The notes: generated by a model from the letters alone, not told the origin. Positions 26,597-36,278 are shown, numbered from the stretch's first letter. The stretch: 64,000 bases of DNA from CAUZWH01 sp965247665 (GCA_965247665.1 CBDFHH010000005.1:1550001-1614000), one strand, 5' to 3'. Translations and numbers: made by a program.

Positions 26597-27780
26597 CGGT
26601 TCGACGCACCGACAACTCGATCATCGGCCGCTGGTGGTGGACCGTCGACCGCTGGAGTTTCCTGGCGGTCGCCCTCCTCATCGCGCTGGGTGTGGTGCTC
26701 GCCCTGGCAGCCAGTCCCGCTGTCGCCGACCGACTTGGGCTCGAGTCGTTTCATTTCGTGAAGCTTCAGCTCGTGTTCGCGATCCTCGCGCTCTCGCTGT
26801 TGAGCTTTGTGTCCTTTCTGAGCCCAACCGGCGTACGGCGCCTCGGTGTCATCGGGTTTGCGATCGTTCTGGTTGCGTTGGTCGTAACCACCTTCGCGGG
26901 TGTCGATATGAACGGCGCTCGGCGTTGGCTCGACATCGGAGGTTTGATCGTCCAACCCTCGGAATTCATGAAACCGATGTTGGTGGTGGTGGTCGCGCTG
27001 CTTCTATCGGTCGGCTCGCAGCGATCGACGCTGTCCCGGTTTGCGATTGCCGCGGTCCCGCCGGCGGTGGTGTTGGCTCTACTGTTCCGGCAGCCGGATG
27101 TTGGAGCTTCCGTCCTGGTCGCGACGGTGTGGTTGACCCAACTCTTTGTCGCCGGACTGCCGTTGATCTGGGTGGTCGCGTTGGCGTTTCTCGGTGCCGC
27201 CGGAGCGATCATCGCGTATCTCACCCTACCCCATGTCGCCAGCCGCGTTGATAGGTTCTTGGATCCCTCGATCGGCGATTCCTTCCAGATCGACACCGCC
27301 CGTGAAGCATTCCTGTACGGGGGCTTGCTTGGGCGCGGACCAGGTGAAGGGGTGCTGAAGGGCGTGCTCCCCGACGCTCACACCGATTTCATATTCGCCG
27401 TTGCCGGGGAAGAGTTCGGTCTTGCCGCCGGTTTCCTTCTGCTGGGGTTGTTCGCATTCGTGGTCCTGCGCTGTCTGGCCCATACCCTGCAGACATCGAA
27501 CCCCTTCGTCATGCTGGCGGCCGTCGGACTGACCGCGCAGTTCGGGTTGCAGGTGGTCATTAATGTCGGCGTCAACCTCGACCTCATGCCGACCAAAGGC
27601 ATGACGTTGCCGTTCATCAGTTACGGCGGCTCGTCGATGATCGGCATGGCCTTGGTGATGGGCATGCTCCTTGCACTCACCAGGCAGCGCCCGGGCCGGA
27701 CGTTGGCGGTCGAGATCGACACTCTTCCGACATTCTCAAATGCCGACCGACGTCGCGCGCTGATGAGGGCGGCGCGGTGA
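26590..27780 (+). CDS. ftsW: FtsW, septal peptidoglycan glycosyltransferase (SEDS)
   Basis: 396-residue SEDS-family membrane protein. The GTG at 26590 gives VLTVRRTDNSIIGRWWWTVD ahead of the first of about ten helices. SEDS signatures: NGARRWLDIGGLIVQPSEFMK, RQPDVGASVLV, LLGRGPGEGVLKGVLPDAHTDFIF, AVAGEEFGL and the C-terminal LPFISYGGSSMIG. It polymerises lipid II at the septum together with FtsI. Position between murD and murG is the conserved one. Confidence 0.96.
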   Translation: MLTVRRTDNSIIGRWWWTVDRWSFLAVALLIALGVVLALAASPAVADRLGLESFHFVKLQLVFAILALSLLSFVSFLSPTGVRRLGVIGFAIVLVALVVTTFAGVDMNGARRWLDIGGLIVQPSEFMKPMLVVVVALLLSVGSQRSTLSRFAIAAVPPAVVLALLFRQPDVGASVLVATVWLTQLFVAGLPLIWVVALAFLGAAGAIIAYLTLPHVASRVDRFLDPSIGDSFQIDTAREAFLYGGLLGRGPGEGVLKGVLPDAHTDFIFAVAGEEFGLAAGFLLLGLFAFVVLRCLAHTLQTSNPFVMLAAVGLTAQFGLQVVINVGVNLDLMPTKGMTLPFISYGGSSMIGMALVMGMLLALTRQRPGRTLAVEIDTLPTFSNADRRRALMRAAR

Positions 27781-28907
27781 CTCGGTTGGTCGTTTTGGCG
27801 GCCGGGGGTACCGCCGGGCACTTGTTCCCGGCGGCGGCGTTAGGCGGCGAACTGCGCGTTCGCGGCTGGGGCGTGGTTCTCATAACCGACCGCCGCGGCG
27901 CCGAGAATGCGGCCCAAGCGTTCTTTCGCGATGTCACCACATACGTCGTCCGCAGTGGCACGCCGGCGGGTAGAAACCTGTTTGCGGCAGCGTGGGTCAT
28001 CATGCAGCTACTCGTCGGTATCTGGCAGGCTTGGTGGTTGCTGTTGCGGCTACGGCCGACCTTGGTCGTGGGGTTTGGCGGTTATCCAACGCTGCCGATC
28101 ATGTGGGCGGCGCTGCAGCGGGGTATCCCGACGCTGATTCACGAACAGAATGCGGTGCTGGGACGGGTCAACCGGCTGGTCGCTAACCGCGTGGCCGGAA
28201 TCGCGCTTTCCTACCCCGACACCGCGCGATTGCCGACATCTGCGCCGGGCGAAATCGCGATAACCGGAAATCCGGTGCGTGAAGAGATTCGGCGCGGTCG
28301 TGAACGGGTATATCAAGTTGCCAAACGTGACGGCGTGTTTCGCCTGTTGATCATCGGCGGCAGTCAGGGCGCCAACATCTTTGGCGAGGTGGTTCCGGAC
28401 GCGATCACCTCCCTATTCGACCCCCTGCGACGGCGATTGCAAGTCAGCCAACAGTGCCGACCGGAGGATCGGGAACGGATCGTTTCGGTGTATCGCAATC
28501 ATGAAATCGCAGCCGCATGCGAGACCTTCTTCGTCGATATCGCCGATCGCATGGTGCGGTCTCACCTGGTGATTACGCGCGCCGGCGCGTCTTCAGTCGC
28601 CGAACTCGCCTGTGTCGGACGACCAGCCATTCTGGTGCCGTTGCCGCACGCTGCGGATGACCACCAGGCGGCCAACGCGCGGGCATTGGCCGGCGGGGGA
28701 GCGGCAATTCTGTTGCTGCAAGGAGATCAGTTTAGCGCGGACGCTCTCGCCAAATTGCTTGCCCGGTTTATGGCGGATCCGGAGGCCCTCGCTGCAATGG
28801 CGGGGAAAGCGCGGGCGCAGGGGCGTGCGGACGGTGAAGCAGCGCTTGCGGATTTCGCCGAGCGGATCGCCGGACCGAGAGCGCAAGCGGCGGAGGCGGG
28901 AAAATGA
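27777..28907 (+). CDS. murG: UDP-GlcNAc transferase MurG
   Basis: 376-residue GT28 enzyme that adds GlcNAc to lipid I to give lipid II on the inner face of the membrane. GTG start overlaps the ftsW stop by four bases. N-terminal loop AAGGTAGHLFPAAAL (usual GGTGGH with one Gly replaced by Ala), VVGFGGYPTLP, IHEQNAVLGRVNRL, GNPVREEI, IIGGSQGANIFGEVVP, and the UDP-GlcNAc binding region ITRAGASSVAEL with LPHAADDHQAANA. Complete. Confidence 0.96.
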   Translation: MTRLVVLAAGGTAGHLFPAAALGGELRVRGWGVVLITDRRGAENAAQAFFRDVTTYVVRSGTPAGRNLFAAAWVIMQLLVGIWQAWWLLLRLRPTLVVGFGGYPTLPIMWAALQRGIPTLIHEQNAVLGRVNRLVANRVAGIALSYPDTARLPTSAPGEIAITGNPVREEIRRGRERVYQVAKRDGVFRLLIIGGSQGANIFGEVVPDAITSLFDPLRRRLQVSQQCRPEDRERIVSVYRNHEIAAACETFFVDIADRMVRSHLVITRAGASSVAELACVGRPAILVPLPHAADDHQAANARALAGGGAAILLLQGDQFSADALAKLLARFMADPEALAAMAGKARAQGRADGEAALADFAERIAGPRAQAAEAGK

Positions 28908-30379
28908 GGCAACTGCCCCTCGACATCGGCCCCATCCACTTCGTCGGTATCGGCGGTATCGGTATGAGCGGCATCGCGGAGGTCATGCACAATCTCGGCT
29001 ATCAGGTGCAGGGGTCGGATCTCGCTGCCAACGCGAATGTCGAACGCCTGCGCGAGCTTGGCATTTCGATATCGCAAGGCCACAAGCCGGATCATCTCGG
29101 TGCCGCAAAGGTGGTCGTCGTTTCGTCGGCAGTGACCGGCGACAATCCGGAAATCCGGGCTGCCCGGGCCCGTCTCATTCCGGTCGTGCGCCGAGCAGAG
29201 ATGCTGGCCGAGCTCATGCGCTTGCGCTGGTCGATTGCCGTTGCCGGCACCCACGGCAAGACCACCACCACGTCGATGATCGCCGCGGTGCTGGATAGCG
29301 CCCACTACGATCCGACCGTCATCAATGGCGGCATCATCAACGCCTACGGCACCAATGCCCGCCTTGGCGCCGGCGAGTGGATGGTGGTCGAAGCCGACGA
29401 ATCCGACGGCACGTTCGTTAAACTTCCGGCCACGATCGCGGTGGTTACCAACATCGATCCCGAGCACCTGGATCATTACCGGGACTTCGATCACGAACGC
29501 GCCGCGTTCCAGGCGTTCGTCGAGAATATTCCCTTCTACGGGTTCGCAGCCCTGTGCATCGATCATCCCGAGGTCCAAGCGATGATCGGACGTATCTCGG
29601 ATCGCCGCCTGGTTACCTATGGGCTCGGACCGCAGGCCGACGTACGCGGGGTCGACGTTTCCATCTCCGCCGAAGGGGCCTCGTTTAGCGTTCAGTTCAC
29701 CGATCGTGTGCGCAGCAAGAGCCGCCGGTTCGACGATCTGCGCATTCCGATGCCGGGCGAGCACAACGTATTGAACGCGCTTGCCGCGGTGGCGGTGGCG
29801 GACGAAATGGGCGTCGGGGAGGATTGCATTCGCGAGGCCTTTGCCGGATTTACCGGAGTCCGCCGGCGCTTTACGCGGACCGGAGTTGCCGCCGGCATCA
29901 CCGTAGTCGACGACTACGCGCACCACCCGGTCGAGATCGCGGCTGTGCTCGGCGCTGCGCGAGCCGCGTATCAGGGCCGTATCGTCGCAGTCGTCCAGCC
30001 GCATCGATTCACCCGACTCCGTGATCTGTTCGAAGAATTCTGCACCTGTTTCAACGACGCCGACGCGGTTGTTGTCGCCGGCATCTATCCCGCCGGGGAG
30101 GATCCGATCGAGGGCATCGATCGCGACGCACTGGTCGATGGTCTGCGTCGCCACGGCCATCGCCGGATCGTGATGCTGCCGGCGCCGGAGCTGCTCGCGA
30201 CCACGGTCTGCGATCTTGCCGGGGAAGGCGATCTGGTGATCTGCATGGGCGCCGGGAGCATCACCAGATGGGCAAAGTCGCTGCCATCGGAAATCGAATT
30301 TCTGACCGAGGGACCTGCCGTCGACACCGTCAACAGCGTCGGTGGCGGCGATTCGCGGGGGCGGGAGGACATTTCATGA
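28904..30379 (+). CDS. murC: UDP-MurNAc L-alanine ligase
   Basis: 491-residue MurC, first of the amino-acid ligases. ATG overlaps murG by four bases. IHFVGIGGIGMSGIAEVMH at the N-terminus, SSAVTGDNPEI, ATP loop VAGTHGKTTTTSMI, VVEADESDGTFVKL, NIDPEHLDHY, MPGEHNVLNALAAVAVA and DDYAHHPVEIAAVL. The C-terminal ~20 residues are Gly/Ser rich and not conserved. Last four bases overlap murB. Confidence 0.96.
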   Translation: MRQLPLDIGPIHFVGIGGIGMSGIAEVMHNLGYQVQGSDLAANANVERLRELGISISQGHKPDHLGAAKVVVVSSAVTGDNPEIRAARARLIPVVRRAEMLAELMRLRWSIAVAGTHGKTTTTSMIAAVLDSAHYDPTVINGGIINAYGTNARLGAGEWMVVEADESDGTFVKLPATIAVVTNIDPEHLDHYRDFDHERAAFQAFVENIPFYGFAALCIDHPEVQAMIGRISDRRLVTYGLGPQADVRGVDVSISAEGASFSVQFTDRVRSKSRRFDDLRIPMPGEHNVLNALAAVAVADEMGVGEDCIREAFAGFTGVRRRFTRTGVAAGITVVDDYAHHPVEIAAVLGAARAAYQGRIVAVVQPHRFTRLRDLFEEFCTCFNDADAVVVAGIYPAGEDPIEGIDRDALVDGLRRHGHRRIVMLPAPELLATTVCDLAGEGDLVICMGAGSITRWAKSLPSEIEFLTEGPAVDTVNSVGGGDSRGREDIS

Positions 30380-31365
30380 TGGTCGCGCCCGTGCATGCCG
30401 GCGACCTGCTTCAGCGTTTGCCTGCGGTGCGTGGCCGCTACAGCGTCAACGCCGATCTCTCCAAGATCAGCTGGTTTCGTGTCGGTGGTCCCGCCGAGGT
30501 TTCGTTCCGACCCAAGGACTTTGACGGTCTGGTCGGATTCCTGCGCGCGAGGCCGAACGACCTGCCGGTGACCGTGATTGGCGTCGGCTCGAACCTGCTG
30601 ATCCGCGATGGCGGTATCGAGGGTGTGGTCATTCGCTTGGGGCGTGGGTTTGCCGGGATCGAACCCATCCCCGGTGCACCGCGTATCCGTTGTGGCGCGG
30701 CCGCGCTCGACGTCAACGTCGCGCAGGTCGCGTGCACTGCCGGGATCGGCGGGCTCGAGTTCTTGACCGGAGTCCCCGGCACCATCGGCGGCGCCCTGCG
30801 TATGAATGCCGGCGCTTTCGGAGGCGAGATAAAGGACGTTCTCGTAAGCGCTGAAGCTGTCGGGCCAAACGGCCAGCGCCGGGTCTTCTCCGGCGCGGAA
30901 CTCGGTTTCGCCTATCGTCATTGCGAATTGCCAGATGATTGGATCTTCACGGGCGCGGAACTGGTGGGTGTATGCGAGGCCCCGCAACAGGTGCGAAGTC
31001 GGCTCGAGGCCATCAGGAAAGAACGTGAGGCGACCCAGCCCATTCGCTCGCGCACGGGGGGCAGCACGTTCAAGAACCCTGAATCGGGTAGGGGACGCGC
31101 CTGGGAGCTGATCGATCGTGCCGGCTGCAGAGGCTTGACCCGCGGCGCAGCCCAGATCTCCGAGAAACACTGCAACTTTCTCGTCAATCGCGGCAATGCG
31201 ACCGCCGCCGATCTCGAGGCCCTGGGCGAAGAAGTGCGGCGCCGAGTCGCGGAAACCACGGGCGTGACCCTGGAGTGGGAGATCCGTCGCCTTGGCCGGC
31301 ACCTGACCGTGAGCACGCGGCCCACTGCCGTGAGCGAGGATCATGACGAGGAGGGAAATTCATGA
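30376..31365 (+). CDS. murB: UDP-N-acetylenolpyruvoylglucosamine reductase
   Basis: 329-residue FAD enzyme that reduces UDP-GlcNAc-enolpyruvate to UDP-MurNAc. ATG at 30376 in a four-base overlap; the frame extends upstream inside murC without family sequence. FAD-binding domain with NADLSKISWFRVGGPA, VIGVGSNLLIRDGGIEGVVI, GLEFLTGVPGTIGGALRMNAGAFGGE; catalytic serine in RTGGSTFKNPE and AWELIDRAGCRG. Type without the Tyr-loop insertion seems likely from length. The partner MurA is not in the window. Confidence 0.96.
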   Translation: MMVAPVHAGDLLQRLPAVRGRYSVNADLSKISWFRVGGPAEVSFRPKDFDGLVGFLRARPNDLPVTVIGVGSNLLIRDGGIEGVVIRLGRGFAGIEPIPGAPRIRCGAAALDVNVAQVACTAGIGGLEFLTGVPGTIGGALRMNAGAFGGEIKDVLVSAEAVGPNGQRRVFSGAELGFAYRHCELPDDWIFTGAELVGVCEAPQQVRSRLEAIRKEREATQPIRSRTGGSTFKNPESGRGRAWELIDRAGCRGLTRGAAQISEKHCNFLVNRGNATAADLEALGEEVRRRVAETTGVTLEWEIRRLGRHLTVSTRPTAVSEDHDEEGNS

Positions 31366-32276
31366 CCCTTCACGTCGCGGTGCTTATGGGAGGCCGGTCG
31401 ACCGAGCGCGAGATCTCGCTGCGAACCGGCACCAATGTGATCGGCGCGCTCAAGACCCTTGGCCACCACATCACGCCGATCGATGTCGATCGAAATATCG
31501 CGACCGCGCTCGACAAACTCAAACCCGATATCGCCTTCAACGCACTGCACGGCCGGTTTGGAGAAGATGGGCGCATGCAGGGTGTGCTGGAAACGCTGCG
31601 GATTCCCTACACCCATTCGGGGGTGCTGGCGTCGGCCCTGGCGATGAATAAACCCGCTGCGATCCGGGCGTTCGAAGACGCAGGTTTGTCCTGCCCCGAC
31701 AGCTGCGTGGTGTCGCGCGCCGAATACTGCAGTGGCTCGGTTCTGCCTTTGCCGCACGTCGTTAAGCCCCCCAACGAAGGATCGAGCATCGGGGTTCGTA
31801 TCGTCAAAGAGGGCGACAACCTCGATCCCGGCGATATCGGGGCTTGGCAATATGGCGACTACGCCATGGTCGAACAATACGTGCCGGGGCGCGAGATTAC
31901 CGTCGCGGTGATGGACGAAGAACCGCTCGACGTACTGGAGATCCGTCCGCGCGTCGGCTTTTACGACTATGAGGCGAAGTATGCGGCCGGGGGTTCCGAA
32001 CATCTGGTTCCCGCACCTATTCATCCCGATTCCTACGCGCAGGCCTTGGACATGGCCCAAGCCGCCCACCGCACGCTCGGGTGCCGCGGCGTGACCCGAG
32101 CCGATTTGCGTTACGACGACACCGCCGGAGAACCCGGTCGGCTGTACATCCTCGAGCTCAACACCCAGCCCGGTTTGACCGCGACATCGCTGGTACCCGA
32201 AATCGTTGCCCATCGCGGATTGTCGTTTGCGCAACTCGTCGCATGGCTGCTGGAGGACGCGGGATGCGACCGTTGA
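31362..32276 (+). CDS. ddl: D-alanine-D-alanine ligase
   Basis: 304-residue ATP-grasp ligase (DdlB length) that supplies D-Ala-D-Ala for MurF. ATG overlaps murB by four bases, preceded by GAGGGAA. Features: VAVLMGGRSTEREISL, FNALHGRFGEDGRMQGVLE, YTHSGVLASALAMNKPA, KPPNEGSSIGVRIVKEGD, VEQYVPGREITVAVMD, and the metal-binding ELNTQPGLTATSLVPE. Complete and in its conserved place ahead of ftsQ. Confidence 0.96.
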   Translation: MTLHVAVLMGGRSTEREISLRTGTNVIGALKTLGHHITPIDVDRNIATALDKLKPDIAFNALHGRFGEDGRMQGVLETLRIPYTHSGVLASALAMNKPAAIRAFEDAGLSCPDSCVVSRAEYCSGSVLPLPHVVKPPNEGSSIGVRIVKEGDNLDPGDIGAWQYGDYAMVEQYVPGREITVAVMDEEPLDVLEIRPRVGFYDYEAKYAAGGSEHLVPAPIHPDSYAQALDMAQAAHRTLGCRGVTRADLRYDDTAGEPGRLYILELNTQPGLTATSLVPEIVAHRGLSFAQLVAWLLEDAGCDR

Positions 32277-33133
32277 GCTGGCTCAAACGCGGTTCCGAGC
32301 GCGGCGGCAAGTCTCGTCCGCGTGCCCGTGGTAGCGGGCGCGTTCGACGGCGTTCGCGCTGGATCCGTGCGAGCCTGACTCTGGTCGCTGCGTGCGCACT
32401 ATTGGGCGGTGGCGGCATCTATCTTTGGTATGCCGGTCATGTAGCGACCGCCATCGAGGCAACCACCACTGCCGTGGATCAGGCCGCGCTCGATGCCGGT
32501 CTTGGGATCGCTCGGATCGAGGTGCGGGGGTTGCACTACGCCGATATCGAAACCGTCCGGGGTGCGCTTAACGCCAAGATGCAGACGCCGATCTACGCCT
32601 TCGACCCGGAGGCGGCACGTCGGCACCTGCTTGAGATCGGCTGGATCGAATGGGCGACCGTGGGCCGGCGCTGGCCCAATACCGTCTATGTCGACATTCG
32701 TGAGCGCCAGCCGTTCGCGCTGTGGCAGCACAACAAAAGACTTCAGCTGATCGATCGCACCGGCACCGTGATCACCGGTGAACGGTTGGGCCGGTTCAAT
32801 GCCCTGCCGCTGATCGTGGGGCGGGGTGCTAACAACCGCGCCGCGGAGATCGTCGACCTGCTCTCGGCCAAGGCCGCAATCGCGAAACGCGTAACGGCGG
32901 TGATGCTGGTCAGCGAACGTCGCTGGAACATCCGCTTCGATAATGGTGTCGAGGTGCGGTTGCCGGAGCAGGAAGCGTCCGTAGCAGTTGAGCGTCTGGC
33001 GGCGCTGCAAGCGCGCCATTCCATACTCGATCGCAAACTACGCGCGATCGACCTGCGGTTACCCGATCGACTGATCGTCCAATTGCTCGAACCGGTCCAA
33101 GCGAGCGCCAGAAACAAGGGCAAGAAAACATGA
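32264..33133 (+). CDS. ftsQ: cell division protein FtsQ
   Basis: 289-residue bitopic divisome protein. The ATG at 32264 lies 13 bases inside ddl and gives an Arg-rich cytoplasmic tail (to about 35), a membrane helix LTLVAACALLGGGGIYLWY, a POTRA domain starting near IARIEVRGLHYADIETVRGAL and the FtsQ beta-domain (WIEWATVGRRWPNTVYVDIRE to LRAIDLRLPDRLIVQLL). Recruits FtsL/FtsB. Complete. Confidence 0.94.
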   Translation: MRPLSWLKRGSERGGKSRPRARGSGRVRRRSRWIRASLTLVAACALLGGGGIYLWYAGHVATAIEATTTAVDQAALDAGLGIARIEVRGLHYADIETVRGALNAKMQTPIYAFDPEAARRHLLEIGWIEWATVGRRWPNTVYVDIRERQPFALWQHNKRLQLIDRTGTVITGERLGRFNALPLIVGRGANNRAAEIVDLLSAKAAIAKRVTAVMLVSERRWNIRFDNGVEVRLPEQEASVAVERLAALQARHSILDRKLRAIDLRLPDRLIVQLLEPVQASARNKGKKT

Positions 33134-33176
33134 GCGCGCGACGCAACCGACCAAACCCAAATAGGGGGCGGGGGCG

Positions 33177-34415
33177 ATGGCCGTAGGACGCGGCGGGATC
33201 GTCGCAGCGCTCGATATCGGCACGACCAAGATCTCGTGTTTTATCGCTCGGATTGATAGCCGCGGAACGATCCGTGTCAGCGGGGTGGGACATCATGCCT
33301 CGCAGGGGCTGCGGGCCGGGTCGATCATCGACATCGAGCCCGCTGAAGAGGCGATTCGTGCGGCTGTCGACAGCGCCGAGCGCCTCGCCAACGAGACCGT
33401 CGACGACGTCATCGTTTCCTTCTCCGGCGGCTATCCCTCCTCGAACACGGTCGGGATCGAAATCGGCGTGCATGGCCGCCAGGTGAGCGATCTCGATATC
33501 GACCGCGTGCTTGCCGAGGCGTGCGCTCACATCGAACCCGGCGAAACCGAAATCGTTCACGCGATTCCGGTCGGGTTTTCGCTCGATGGCGCCAACGGGA
33601 TCAGGGATCCGCGGTCGATGCATGGCTCGCGGCTTGGGGTAGCCCTCCACGTCGTCACCGTTTCGACCGGGGCATTCCGAAATCTCGAAACGTGTATTGA
33701 GCGCGGCCATCTGGCGATCCAGCGACGGGTCGTTTCCTCCTACGCTTCCGGTCTCGCCTGCCTGGTTGAAGACGAAATGGACCTCGGAGTCACAGTCATC
33801 GACATGGGCGGTGGTACGACCACCATCGCCGTTTTCTCCGGCGGTCACCTCATCTTTGCGGACGGCGTGCCGGTGGGCGGTAATCACGTCACAAACGACA
33901 TCGCGCTCGGCCTCTCGACACCGAAGTCGCATGCCGAGCGGATGAAAACGCTGTATGGCAGCACCCTACCCGGCCCGACCGATGAAAAAGACATCATGGA
34001 AGTGCCGTTGATCGGCGAGGAAGACGCCGCCAACGCGACCCACATACCGCGGTCGGCTCTTACCGGAATAATCCAACCGCGGGTTGAAGAAACTCTTGAG
34101 CTGGTGCGCGACCGCCTCGAGCGGGGCGGTGTTGCCGCGCGCGGCGGGCAGCGCGTGGTTCTCACCGGCGGCGCAAGTCAACTCCAGGGTATGCGCGAGA
34201 TAGCCGCGCGGATCCTCGACAAGCAGGTTCGCATCGGTCGGCCGCTGCGTATCGCCGGTCTGGCCGAAGCCACGGCCGGTCCGGGTTTTTCAGCCTGCGC
34301 CGGCCTGCTGCTCTACGCCGCGCGCAATCCCCAGGAAGCAATAACTGTCGACCGGCACGGAGACAATGGCGGTCGACTCGCACGGATGAGGCGATGGTTA
34401 AGGGAAAACTTCTAG
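33177..34415 (+). CDS. ftsA: cell division protein FtsA
   Basis: 412-residue actin-fold ATPase that anchors FtsZ to the membrane. ATG after a purine-rich GGGGGCGGGGGCG. ATP-binding motifs: VAALDIGTTKISCFIA (phosphate 1), VTVIDMGGGTTTIAVF (phosphate 2) and VVLTGGASQLQGM (adenosine). The 1C domain lies between these. The last residues ARMRRWLRENF form the amphipathic membrane-targeting helix. A 43-base gap separates it from ftsQ. Confidence 0.96.
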   Translation: MAVGRGGIVAALDIGTTKISCFIARIDSRGTIRVSGVGHHASQGLRAGSIIDIEPAEEAIRAAVDSAERLANETVDDVIVSFSGGYPSSNTVGIEIGVHGRQVSDLDIDRVLAEACAHIEPGETEIVHAIPVGFSLDGANGIRDPRSMHGSRLGVALHVVTVSTGAFRNLETCIERGHLAIQRRVVSSYASGLACLVEDEMDLGVTVIDMGGGTTTIAVFSGGHLIFADGVPVGGNHVTNDIALGLSTPKSHAERMKTLYGSTLPGPTDEKDIMEVPLIGEEDAANATHIPRSALTGIIQPRVEETLELVRDRLERGGVAARGGQRVVLTGGASQLQGMREIAARILDKQVRIGRPLRIAGLAEATAGPGFSACAGLLLYAARNPQEAITVDRHGDNGGRLARMRRWLRENF

Positions 34416-34520
34416 TGTCGGGCCTAGGTCACAGGGTCCGCCGGGAGAGGAAATCGGCGTTGCGCCGCCAGATCTCAAGAAACGGAGTGGGGTGGCTGCG
34501 CCGCCCGCTCGGGTTTGTAT

Positions 34521-34527
34521 AAGGAGG
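34521..34527 (+). promoter_or_regulatory. strong Shine-Dalgarno that fixes the ftsZ start
   Basis: AAGGAGG, a full match to the anti-Shine-Dalgarno, lies six bases before the ATG at 34533. It rules out the in-frame TTG at 34515, which would place the signal inside the gene. It is the best ribosome binding site in the cluster, fitting the high FtsZ level needed. Confidence 0.85.
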
Positions 34528-34532
34528 CCGTT

Positions 34533-36278
34533 ATGACGATCAATTTGAGCATGCCGTCCGTTACCGAGCTCAAGCCGCGCATTTCCGTTGTTGGCGTCGG
34601 TGGGGCCGGAGGCAACGCGGTGAACAACATGATCGATGCGCAGCTGGAGGGCGTCGATTTCGTCGTCACGAATACCGACGCGCAAGCGCTATCGCAATCC
34701 CTAGCCGAAGCGTGCATCCAGCTCGGAGTCGGAATTACTCAAGGTCTAGGCGCGGGATCGCGACCCGACATTGGGCAGGCCGCCGCCGAAGAGGCAGAGG
34801 AGGAAATAAGACAGCATCTCCAAGGTAGCCACATGGTGTTCATTACCGCCGGGATGGGCGGCGGTACCGGAACCGGCGCCGCGCCGGTCATCGCGCAGAT
34901 CGCGCGCGATAGTGGCGCCCTTACGGTCGGCGTGGTGACCAAGCCGTTCCAGTTCGAAGGCGCCCACCGCATGGCGATCGCGGAATCGGGTATGGAGGAG
35001 CTTCAACGATTTGTCGACACGCTGATCGTCATTCCCAACCAGAACCTCTTCCGTGTGGCCAACGAGAAGACCACGTTCGCCGAAGCCTTCAAGATGGCTG
35101 ATGACGTTCTCTACTCGGGCGTGCGTGGCGTTACCGATCTGATGGTCATGCCCGGACTCATCAATCTCGATTTCTCGGATATTCGGACCGTGATGATGGA
35201 GATGGGGAAGGCGATGATGGGCACGGGAGAGGCTGAGGGCGAGCGTCGCGCGACCGAGGCCGCCGAGGCCGCGATCTCGAATCCGCTCCTTGACGAAGTG
35301 TCCATGAAGGGCGCGCACGGCGTGTTGATCAACATTACCGGCGGGCTCGACATGACCCTGTTCGAGGTCGACGAAGCCGCCAACCGCATCCGCGAAGAGG
35401 TTGAAGCCGAAGCCAACATTATCTTCGGCTCTACCTTCGACGACGCGATGGACGGAACCATGCGAGTATCCGTCGTGGCCACGGGCATCGGAGCGCTGGT
35501 CGCGCAGTCGCGCCCCGACGAGCACATTTCCGAGGTTCGCAACGTTGCCGAGTTGGAGCCGACCGGAGCCGAAGCTGCGCTCGAAGCCGGTGAGATGCTG
35601 CCCGCGATTGCGGCGTCCTCACTAACCCGGATGGCGGGCAGGGTCGCTCCGGAGGCGCAACCCGTCACCGCCCTCAAACACACGGAACAGACCGTTCGGA
35701 TTGAGGGCGAAGTCTCTGCGACGACGGCGCAGGCTGAAACGGCCGTGAACCGTTGGGTCGAGACCGCAAAGGCGAGCGAGGTGCGGGAGCAAGAAAAGGC
35801 CGAGGCCGCGCCTGAGAAACCGCATACGGTGGAGCCGAAGGTGGACCAGCAACCCTTCATTCCGCCCCAACCCCAAATCGCCGATCCGCGGCCCTCACCG
35901 CGCAAGGCTCCCGATCCTTTCGCCGAGGCGGCTGTCGAGAATGCGGGCCGCCCGACGCCGAAGCGCGAGAGTCGCGGCTTGAGTTTGTTTGAACGAATGA
36001 CGCGACCAAACCGCGCCCGCAAGTCCGAAGGCGCGGGGGCGTCGACCGCGGCCGGTAAAACGCATAGCCCGGCGCCCGCAAAGGCATCGCTCGCGGACGA
36101 GGCGGGCGCGAAGGTTGACGATGCTCGGGTGGAACCGACACTGGCCCCGCCCGCGGCATCCAAGCCGGCAGCCGAGGCTACCGTAAAGCCGACCGAAGCC
36201 GACCTGAAGCTGCCCGAGCCGGAAAGCGAGGAAGACTTGCTGGAGATCCCGGCGTTTCTGCGTCGTCAGGCGAACTAA
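34533..36278 (+). CDS. ftsZ: cell division protein FtsZ
   Basis: 581-residue tubulin-like GTPase that forms the Z ring. GTPase core (about 15-325) with VVGVGGAGGNAVNNMI, the signature GGGTGTG at 109-115, and NLDFSDIRTVM with the catalytic T7-loop aspartate. An unusually long Ala/Pro/Glu-rich linker follows (about 330-565), with a conserved-looking island GLSLFERMTRPNRARK about 90 residues before the end, and the C-terminal conserved peptide LEIPAFLRRQ that binds FtsA. Long linkers are usual in alphaproteobacteria. It lies 117 bases after ftsA; that gap holds the Shine-Dalgarno but no clear promoter. Confidence 0.97.
   Translation: MTINLSMPSVTELKPRISVVGVGGAGGNAVNNMIDAQLEGVDFVVTNTDAQALSQSLAEACIQLGVGITQGLGAGSRPDIGQAAAEEAEEEIRQHLQGSHMVFITAGMGGGTGTGAAPVIAQIARDSGALTVGVVTKPFQFEGAHRMAIAESGMEELQRFVDTLIVIPNQNLFRVANEKTTFAEAFKMADDVLYSGVRGVTDLMVMPGLINLDFSDIRTVMMEMGKAMMGTGEAEGERRATEAAEAAISNPLLDEVSMKGAHGVLINITGGLDMTLFEVDEAANRIREEVEAEANIIFGSTFDDAMDGTMRVSVVATGIGALVAQSRPDEHISEVRNVAELEPTGAEAALEAGEMLPAIAASSLTRMAGRVAPEAQPVTALKHTEQTVRIEGEVSATTAQAETAVNRWVETAKASEVREQEKAEAAPEKPHTVEPKVDQQPFIPPQPQIADPRPSPRKAPDPFAEAAVENAGRPTPKRESRGLSLFERMTRPNRARKSEGAGASTAAGKTHSPAPAKASLADEAGAKVDDARVEPTLAPPAASKPAAEATVKPTEADLKLPEPESEEDLLEIPAFLRRQAN

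Noticed and set aside
34385..34410. CtrA-like TTAA-N7 half-site near the end of ftsA
   Set aside because: The second TTAA half is absent (GGTTAAGGGAAAACTTC), and it lies within coding sequence.
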